A stretch of DNA of 5,786 nucleotides. It comes from Acidobacteriaceae bacterium. Lineage in GTDB: Bacteria > Acidobacteriota > Terriglobia > Terriglobales > Acidobacteriaceae. Of the stretch, positions 1-4,786 are shown in pieces. Each line of letters opens with the position of its first letter. The stretch's first letter is position 1. The notes below the pieces were generated by a model. That model did no database searches. It was not told where the DNA came from and worked only from the letters and a program-made list of their open reading frames with translations. Position numbers and translations under genes: made by a program. The stretch lies in NCBI GenBank assembly GCA_003162495.1, contig PMOF01000076.1, positions 1-5,786 of the forward strand, read 5' to 3'.

Positions 1-824
1 TCGATCTTCTGCCCGCGCTTCAGGTTCGCCGAATAGATTTGCGGCACGCTCGCATAGACGCGCAGCGTTTGAATGGCCTGCATGTGGAACAGTTCCGTTC
101 CCGCTCCCTGGTTGATCAACTGCCCGGTATCGACGTTGCGGGCGGTCACCACGCCGTCAAACGGCGCATAGATTTTCTCGAACGACTGCAACGCGCGCAG
201 TTGCTGCACATTTGCCTGCGCCGTCTTGACCGCCGCCGCCGCGGCCGCCGCCTGGTTGACAAACGTATCCGTGTCCTGGTGCGAGACCGCGTTGGACTGT
301 ACCAAGCCGGAATAGCGATCGGCCTGGATGCGCGCCAGGTTGGAGGTAGCCTGGGCGGTCGCCAGTTGGGACTCGGCCTGGCTCACCTGCTGGTCCAGCT
401 CCGGGGTCGAAATCTCGGCCAGCAGCGCGTCCTTCTTTACCCGTGCGCCAATATCGAAGTACCACTTGATCAGGTAGCCTGAAGTGCGCGCGAAGATCGG
501 CGAATCGGTGTACGCGGTCACGTTGCCGGGCAGCACGAAACTATTCACCGGCGCACCGCGCTTTGGAACCGCGGTAATCACCGAGGGCGCGGCCTGCTCA
601 TCGGTGCGTTTGGCCAGCACAGTATTGGCCGACCTGCGGTTGATCAAGCCCCAGGCCGCCAGCAACGCTGCCACCAGCAGAAGAATTGCCACGCCTGCCA
701 GTGCCTTGCCGCCGGAGATCGGCTTCTGCTCCGGAGCTGCCTCGTGATCGTGCTCGCCGCCGGGCCGAGTCCCGTGCCCGGTTTGCGGTGTTTCGTGCGT
801 GTTCGGTTTGTTTTCGTTGGTCAT
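1..824 (-). CDS. RND efflux periplasmic adaptor subunit (HlyD/AcrA-type membrane-fusion protein), N-terminal part
   Basis: This is the periplasmic adaptor that would bridge the RND pump encoded just upstream to an outer-membrane channel. The frame is open from the ATG at 824 to the left window edge (274 codons plus 2 bases), so the C-terminus is missing; by comparison with the family roughly a third is absent. Residues 1-40 are a polar, Pro/His/Glu-containing cytoplasmic tail. Residues about 41-61 (ALAGVAILLLVAALLAAWG) form one membrane anchor, with no lipobox Cys visible. Two half-lipoyl segments follow: SGYLIKWYFDIGARVKKDALL (about 115-135) and IYAPFDGVVTARNVDTGQLI (218-237). Between them, about 141-212, lies an Ala/Gln-rich alpha-hairpin containing seven consecutive Ala (192-198). 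The beta-barrel domain begins near 245. The start is supported by GGAG 11 bases upstream, overlapping the pump gene's end, which implies translational coupling. Family assignment is firm; substrate is unknown. Confidence 0.93.
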   Translation of the reverse strand, partial: MTNENKPNTHETPQTGHGTRPGGEHDHEAAPEQKPISGGKALAGVAILLLVAALLAAWGLINRRSANTVLAKRTDEQAAPSVITAVPKRGAPVNSFVLPGNVTAYTDSPIFARTSGYLIKWYFDIGARVKKDALLAEISTPELDQQVSQAESQLATAQATSNLARIQADRYSGLVQSNAVSHQDTDTFVNQAAAAAAAVKTAQANVQQLRALQSFEKIYAPFDGVVTARNVDTGQLINQGAGTELFHMQAIQTLRVYASVPQIYSANLKRGQKI

Positions 825-832
825 GTTGAAAG

Positions 833-3800
833 CTACTCCGAAAGCTCGTCAAACTCGTCGATGGTACCGGCGCGCGCCGTGCCCTGCGCCGCCTTGCTCC
901 GGCCCTCTAGCCAACCGTGGACGACAGAAAAAAATGTGGGAACAAAGAACAGCGTGGCAACGGTGGCCAATAGCAGTCCGCCAATCACGGCCCGGCCCAG
1001 CGGCGCGTTCTGCTCGCCGCCGTCGCCCAGGCCCAGCGACATGGGAATCATACCGATAATCATGGCCAGTGCGGTCATCACCACCGGCCGCAGCCGGACA
1101 AAGCCGGCGTTCAGCGCCGCCCGCCGCGCGTCGCCCACCAGAGTCTCCAACTGTTCGCGGGCAAACGTCACCACCAGGATGGAGTTCGACGTGGCAACGC
1201 CCATGCACATAATGGCGCCCGTGAGTGCTGGCACGCTGAGCCGCGTGTTGGTGAGAAACAGGAACCAGGCGATGCCCGCAAGCGCCGCAGGTAGCGCAGC
1301 GATAATCAGGAACGGATCAAGCCAGGATTGGAAGTTGACCACGATGAGCAGATAGACGAGCAGAATGGAGAATGCAAGGCCAGCCAGCAAACCGAAATAG
1401 GACTTCCGCATCGTCTCGCTCTGACCGCGCAGGATAATGTGCGAGCCCCGCGGAACCTCGCCGTTCTTCTCATGCCGGGCAATGATCTTGTCCATCTCCC
1501 GCGTCACGCTGCCCAGATCGGTTCCATCCACGTTGGTGTAGATATCCAGCACCGGCTGCACGTCAAAGTGGCTCACTTCCCCCAGCTCGGTTCCGGGCAC
1601 GATGGTCGACAGGTTGCCCAGAATCTGTTCCGGCGCAGGCGCGCCCGGCGCACCGGTGGAGGCAGCGCCTGGAGCAGCCGCGGGGGCAGCGCCCGGAGCG
1701 AAGGCCGTATTGGTTTGCGGCAGCGCAGGCGCGGCCGCCGTCACCGGCAGGCTCTGCAGGTCGGAGACCGACTCGATCAGGTATTGCGGCGCTTGCACGG
1801 CCACGTTGTAACTCACACCGTTATTGGGATCGAGATAAAAGCTGGGCGTGGTCTGAAAGCTGCCGCTGAGCGCCACCAGCAGGCTCTGCGCCACATTCTG
1901 TTGCGTCAGTCCGATCGCCTGGGCGCGCGTGCGGTCCACATTCACCGTCCAGTTGGGAAGATCGAAAGGCTGCTGGATGCGCGCATCGGCCGCGCCCGGA
2001 ACATAGCGCACCTCGTTCAGCATGCGCTCCGCCAGGGTGCGATTGCCGTAGAGATTCGGACCCACAACCTGGATGTCGATCGGCGCGGAAAGGCCGAAGT
2101 TAAGAATCTGCGTCACAATGTCCACCGGCAGTTCATAAAAAAGAACGCCGGGATACTCGCGGGGCAATTCCTTGCGCAGCTTCTCCACATACTCCTGGGT
2201 AGGATGGTGATCCTCGGTCAACTGCACCTGAATATCTGCGTCGGCGGGACCTATCGGGGCTGAGGTCGAGTAGGACAGGTTCAAACCCGAATAAGGCAGG
2301 CCGATGTTGTCCACAATGGTGACCAGCTCTTTGGCCGGGACCTGGCTGCGAATCGAACCGTCGATGCGGTCGCAGAGCGCGGCCATCTCTTCAATGCGCG
2401 TGCCGGTGCGGGCGCGAACGTGAATCTTGAACTGGCCGGAGTCCACGGCGGGAAAGAAATCCTGCCCCAGCGGCGGTGTCAGCAGGCCCACGGAGCCCAA
2501 CGCAAACAGCGTGAACAGAATCAGAAAAACAAGCGCGTTGTCCACGCACAGCGTCAGCAGGCGCAGGTAGCCGAGGCGCATCCTGGCGAAACCCGACTCG
2601 AAGCCGAGTTGAAAGCGAACCAGCGGATTGCGGCTAACGCTCTTCTTATGGATTTGAGCGTCGTCGTGCTCCTTGAGCAGATATTTGGCCATGGTGGGCA
2701 CCACGGTGCGGCTCAGCAGGTAGCTTGCCAGCATGGCGAACACCACCGCCTCGGCCATGGGCACAAACAGATAGCGCGCCACGCCGCTCAAAAAGAACAT
2801 GGGCACAAACACAATGCAGATGGACAGGGTTGAAACCAGCGCGGGCGTGGCAATCTGCGCCGCACCGTCCAGTATCGCCTGCTCAATCTCCTTGCCCGAC
2901 TCAAGATTGCGATTGATGTTCTCGATCTCCACAGTCGCATCGTCTACCAGGATGCCGACAGCCAGCGCCAGGCCGCCAAGGGTCATGATGTTGATCGTTT
3001 CCTTGAGCACGTAGAGCATGGTGAGCGAGCAGAGAATCGACAGCGGAATCGAGACCGCGATAATCACCGTCGAGCGCCAACTGCCCAGGAACACCAGAAT
3101 CATGATGGCCGTCAGGCAGGCGGCAACGATGGCCTCCCGCACCACGCCGTTGATGGCGCCGCGCACAAAGATCGACTGGTCTGAGAGGGCGTTGATTTTC
3201 AATTGCGGCGGCAACTGTCCCCTGATGCCCGCAATTTTGTCCTGAACCCCCTTGATGATGTCCAGCGTGGAAGACGAGCCGGTTTTCATGATGCTCATCA
3301 GGATGGCGCGCTTGCCGTCCACGCGCACAATGTTGGTTTGCGGCGGGTAGCCGTCGCGCACGTGGGCTACGTCGCGGACGTAGATCACCGCGCCGTTCAC
3401 GGCTTTGATGGGAAGATCGTTCAGGCGATCCACAACCGAGGGCGACGAATTGGTCTCCACCGCATACTCGAAGCGGTCCACCTTCATGGTGCCCGATGGA
3501 ACAATGAGGTTCTGCGCGGAGACGGCGCTGACCACATCGATCGGCGAAAGCCCCTTGGCCTGCAGCGCGTGCAGGTCGAGGTCCACCTGGATCTGGCGTT
3601 GCTTGCCGCCGTACGGAAATGGCGTTTGCGCGCCCTCGATGGTGGCCAGCTGGGTGCGGATATTGTTGGTCGCCAGGTCGTTCAGTTGCTGCTCATCCAG
3701 ACCTTCCCCCGAAAGTCCCAGTTGAAGCACCGGCACGCTGGAGGCGTTGTACTGGATGATGAACGGCGGCGTGGTGCCGGGCGGAAGGCTGCGCAACTGC

Positions 3801-4147
3801 ACCTGGCTGATCGACGTAATCTGCGCCACGGCGCTGCCGATATTCACGTGCGGCTGAAAAAAAATCTTGATGACCGAGATCCCGTTCAGCGACTGTGACT
3901 CGATGTGCTCAATGTCGTTGACCGTAGTGGTCATGCCCCGCTCGCTGTTGAACACGATGCGGGTTGACATCTCCTGCGCCGACAGGCCGGCGTACTGCCA
4001 CACTACCGTCACCACTGGAATGTCGATATTCGGAAAGATATCCGTCGGCATCGACAGGATGCTGAAGACGCCAAGGATCAAAATCAAAAACGCAAAGACG
4101 GCAAAGGTGTAAGGCCGCCGAAGCGCGAGCCGGACAATCCACATCAT
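833..4147 (-). CDS. RND efflux transporter permease subunit (HAE1/AcrB-type), complete
   Basis: This is an inner-membrane pump of the resistance-nodulation-division superfamily, expected to export hydrophobic or amphiphilic compounds using the proton gradient. At 1104 residues it is somewhat longer than AcrB (about 1050). It has the usual layout: TM1 near 13-31, a periplasmic loop about 32-335, TM2-TM6 between about 338 and 485, TM7 near 538-557, a second periplasmic loop about 558-918, and TM8-TM12 to about 1076. Family motifs include PTDIFPNIDIPVV (34-46), TVNDIEHIESQS (75-86) and GILVDDATVEIENI (398-411). Asp402 and Asp403 match AcrB Asp407/Asp408, Arg1018 matches Arg971 and Thr1025 matches Thr978, but Ser987 stands where AcrB has Lys940. 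An Ala/Pro-rich insert occupies about 803-839. Two ATGs in tandem (4147, 4144) are possible starts; an in-frame TAA lies ten codons upstream, so no longer start exists. HAE1 membership is firmer than any substrate. Confidence 0.96.
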   Translation of the reverse strand: MMWIVRLALRRPYTFAVFAFLILILGVFSILSMPTDIFPNIDIPVVTVVWQYAGLSAQEMSTRIVFNSERGMTTTVNDIEHIESQSLNGISVIKIFFQPHVNIGSAVAQITSISQVQLRSLPPGTTPPFIIQYNASSVPVLQLGLSGEGLDEQQLNDLATNNIRTQLATIEGAQTPFPYGGKQRQIQVDLDLHALQAKGLSPIDVVSAVSAQNLIVPSGTMKVDRFEYAVETNSSPSVVDRLNDLPIKAVNGAVIYVRDVAHVRDGYPPQTNIVRVDGKRAILMSIMKTGSSSTLDIIKGVQDKIAGIRGQLPPQLKINALSDQSIFVRGAINGVVREAIVAACLTAIMILVFLGSWRSTVIIAVSIPLSILCSLTMLYVLKETINIMTLGGLALAVGILVDDATVEIENINRNLESGKEIEQAILDGAAQIATPALVSTLSICIVFVPMFFLSGVARYLFVPMAEAVVFAMLASYLLSRTVVPTMAKYLLKEHDDAQIHKKSVSRNPLVRFQLGFESGFARMRLGYLRLLTLCVDNALVFLILFTLFALGSVGLLTPPLGQDFFPAVDSGQFKIHVRARTGTRIEEMAALCDRIDGSIRSQVPAKELVTIVDNIGLPYSGLNLSYSTSAPIGPADADIQVQLTEDHHPTQEYVEKLRKELPREYPGVLFYELPVDIVTQILNFGLSAPIDIQVVGPNLYGNRTLAERMLNEVRYVPGAADARIQQPFDLPNWTVNVDRTRAQAIGLTQQNVAQSLLVALSGSFQTTPSFYLDPNNGVSYNVAVQAPQYLIESVSDLQSLPVTAAAPALPQTNTAFAPGAAPAAAPGAASTGAPGAPAPEQILGNLSTIVPGTELGEVSHFDVQPVLDIYTNVDGTDLGSVTREMDKIIARHEKNGEVPRGSHIILRGQSETMRKSYFGLLAGLAFSILLVYLLIVVNFQSWLDPFLIIAALPAALAGIAWFLFLTNTRLSVPALTGAIMCMGVATSNSILVVTFAREQLETLVGDARRAALNAGFVRLRPVVMTALAMIIGMIPMSLGLGDGGEQNAPLGRAVIGGLLLATVATLFFVPTFFSVVHGWLEGRSKAAQGTARAGTIDEFDELSE
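836..839 (-). promoter_or_regulatory. Ribosome-binding site of the adaptor gene, overlapping the pump stop codon region
   Basis: On the minus strand the sequence reads TCGGAGTAGCTTTCAACATG. GGAG lies within the last sense codons of the pump gene (TCG GAG), directly before its TAG stop, and 11 bases ahead of the adaptor ATG. Ribosomes finishing the pump would sit on this site, which suggests coupled translation of the two subunits. The spacing is slightly longer than ideal. Confidence 0.6.
1661..1699. repeat. In-frame imperfect DNA repeat inside the pump gene
   Basis: GGCAGCGCCTGGAGC (1661-1675) and GGCAGCGCCCGGAGC (1685-1699) are identical at 14 of 15 positions and exactly 24 bases apart. 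On the minus strand both encode APGAA, at residues 817-821 and 825-829 of the transporter. The repeat sits inside the Ala/Pro-rich insert and suggests growth of the insert by in-frame duplication or slippage. Confidence 0.6.
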
Positions 4148-4161
4148 AGGACGGGTACTCG

Positions 4162-4166
4162 CTCCT
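4162..4166 (-). promoter_or_regulatory. Probable ribosome-binding site of the RND pump gene
   Basis: AGGAG on the minus strand lies 14 bases before the first ATG (4147) and 17 before the second (4144). This is long for a Shine-Dalgarno spacing. The purine core is nevertheless the best match upstream, and it favours the first of the two ATGs. Confidence 0.45.
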
Positions 4167-4420
4167 GAGCTGAGTTAATTTGAATCGCTTAGCGCCTGAC
4201 CGGCCTTCCGTTCGCCCGAGAACTGGGTCAGCCAGAACACCGATCTGGCCCTGAAAGGCTCTCCGGATTGGTGGGACGTTAGCCGCATAGCCGCCCAGGC
4301 CCGATCCAACTCACAGTTGAACTTACAATGGTAGCCGAAGCGAGCGGGCAAATGCTCAAGTCCGAACAAAAGAGACTTCTCCACGTATAGACGTTGAAAG
4401 CGGCGGCAAAGATGCATTTT

Positions 4421-4477
4421 CGCCTCCGGCGCGTGTCACGCCACCTGGCTGGCAGCCGAATCGGAGGCGGATCCGCC
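4421..4477. repeat. Cluster of nested inverted repeats in the pump leader region
   Basis: CGCCTCCG (4421-4428) is the exact reverse complement of CGGAGGCG (4462-4469). Between the two arms are two smaller dyads: GCGTG-T-CACGC (4431-4441) and GGCT-GGC-AGCC (4447-4457). The right arm also overlaps the perfect 12-base palindrome GGCGGATCCGCC (4466-4477). As RNA from the minus strand this could fold as a closing stem with two internal hairpins. No known RNA family is recognised, and in GC-rich DNA some of this may be chance. Confidence 0.4.
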
Positions 4478-4540
4478 ATCTGCTTCAATCAAAATGGCAT
4501 ATAAGGTCATGTGATGATGCCTTGACCCCGGGCCAAAATG

Positions 4541-4568
4541 AAAAAGAAAAAAGCGAGGCAAGTGCCTC
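4541..4568 (-). terminator. Probable Rho-independent terminator reading leftward
   Basis: On the minus strand a perfect dyad GAGGCA-CT-TGCCTC (4568 to 4555) is followed after two bases by TTTTTT, one C and TTTTT (4552 to 4541). A short GC-rich stem with a long U-run is the intrinsic terminator pattern. In the plus direction the hairpin is not followed by T, so it works one way only. It lies 394 bases upstream of the pump ATG, with no minus-strand gene seen between it and the phosphorylase start. It may therefore end a small RNA, stop antisense transcription, or act as an attenuator. The stem is only 5-6 base pairs, so strength is uncertain. Confidence 0.5.
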
Positions 4569-4626
4569 AGGCGTCCCGGGGAAATCATTCGCTGCTGCGT
4601 GCAGATTGATGTTATCGTCGAATTAA

Positions 4627-4650
4627 TCCCGAATGAATATTCGAACGGGA
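4627..4650. promoter_or_regulatory. Candidate operator: 24-base interrupted palindrome
   Basis: TCCCG at 4627-4631 mirrors CGGGA at 4646-4650, around a central perfect 8-base palindrome GAATATTC at 4635-4642. Nine of the twelve positions of each half are symmetric, with a centre between 4638 and 4639. This is the shape of a dimeric regulator site. It lies about 137 bases upstream of the phosphorylase ATG and could serve either divergent unit. It could also form an RNA hairpin. No regulator family is assigned. Confidence 0.35.
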
Positions 4651-4685
4651 CTGCTCCCTTAGACCAATCAGCCCGAGAGCTGCTT

Positions 4686-4691
4686 TATGAT
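4686..4691 (+). promoter_or_regulatory. Possible -10 element for the phosphorylase gene
   Basis: TATGAT matches five of six positions of the sigma70 -10 consensus. No good -35 hexamer lies at the right distance, so any promoter here would be activator-dependent or not real. If used, transcription would start near 4698, giving an 89-base leader and placing the dyad at 4627-4650 about 60 bases upstream, a common activator position. This is weak evidence. Confidence 0.22.
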
Positions 4692-4703
4692 TCGGCATTT
4701 CCG

Positions 4704-4756
4704 CCGGACCCGCCTTTGCCTTTTGAGGCGTAGCGCTCAGTGTCGATGCGGTCCGG
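4704..4756 (+). repeat. Inverted repeat in the presumed phosphorylase 5' leader
   Basis: CCGGACC (4704-4710) pairs perfectly with GGTCCGG (4750-4756). Inside the loop CGCCT (4711-4715) can pair with AGGCG (4726-4730), and the short palindrome AGCGCT follows at 4732-4737. The element ends about 18 bases before the ribosome-binding site. It could be a structured leader or, less likely, an operator. No T-run follows, so it is not an intrinsic terminator. Confidence 0.35.
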
Positions 4757-4774
4757 GGGATTCAATTGAAGAGC

Positions 4775-4778
4775 GAGG
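4775..4778 (+). promoter_or_regulatory. Ribosome-binding site of the GAF-phosphorylase gene
   Basis: GAGG lies 8 bases before the ATG at 4787, within GAGCGAGGGCAAACCTATG, an ordinary spacing. It settles the start choice: the only other upstream in-frame candidate before the TGA at 4724 is a TTG at 4766, which has no such site. Confidence 0.65.
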
Positions 4779-4786
4779 GCAAACCT

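Larger units (their letters stand above)
4148..4786. other. Divergent intergenic region, no convincing gene
   Basis: These 639 bases separate the leftward pump operon from the rightward phosphorylase gene and must hold the promoters of at least one, probably both. Short minus-strand frames exist (4175-4417 and 4279-4488), but their translations are rich in Arg, Cys, Trp and Ser, show no recognisable domain and lack a clear ribosome-binding site, so I do not call them. The region contains several dyads listed separately, plus the 13-base CAACT-CAC-AGTTG at 4307-4319, which could be an operator or chance. For the pump I found only a weak minus-strand sigma70-like pair (TTGCCC at 4346-4351, TGTAAG at 4322-4327, 18 apart). 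I saw no tRNA, IS remnant or known riboswitch. Confidence 0.7.

Noticed and set aside
231..255. GCC/GGC-rich run in the adaptor gene, possible microsatellite
   Set aside because: It encodes seven consecutive Ala in the alpha-hairpin, in frame and with mixed GCG/GCC codons; Ala runs are common in such hairpins.
39..482. Plus-strand open frame (147 codons) at the left edge
   Set aside because: It lies opposite the adaptor gene, whose lipoyl and hairpin domains are clear on the minus strand.
1328..2263. Long plus-strand open frame (311 codons) opposite the pump gene
   Set aside because: It is antisense to strongly conserved RND transporter sequence and its translation is rich in His, Arg, Gln and Leu with no recognisable domain. 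Long antisense frames are expected in GC-rich coding DNA.
3203..3898. Plus-strand open frame (231 codons) opposite the pump gene
   Set aside because: Same reason: shadow of the minus-strand transporter, with Arg/His-rich composition and no domain.
4175..4417. Minus-strand 80-codon frame ending shortly before the pump start
   Set aside because: No convincing ribosome-binding site, no recognisable domain and non-coding-like composition. It overlaps another equally poor frame (4279-4488) in a different register.
4538..4609. Plus-strand 23-residue frame beginning MKKKKARQV, a possible leader peptide
   Set aside because: The lysine run is simply the complement of the terminator's T-tract, there is no Shine-Dalgarno ahead of the ATG, and the terminator hairpin lies inside it.
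4627..4650. tRNA T-loop-like string GTTCGAAT on the minus strand
   Set aside because: No flanking T-stem, anticodon arm or acceptor stem can be built around it; it is part of the palindrome instead.
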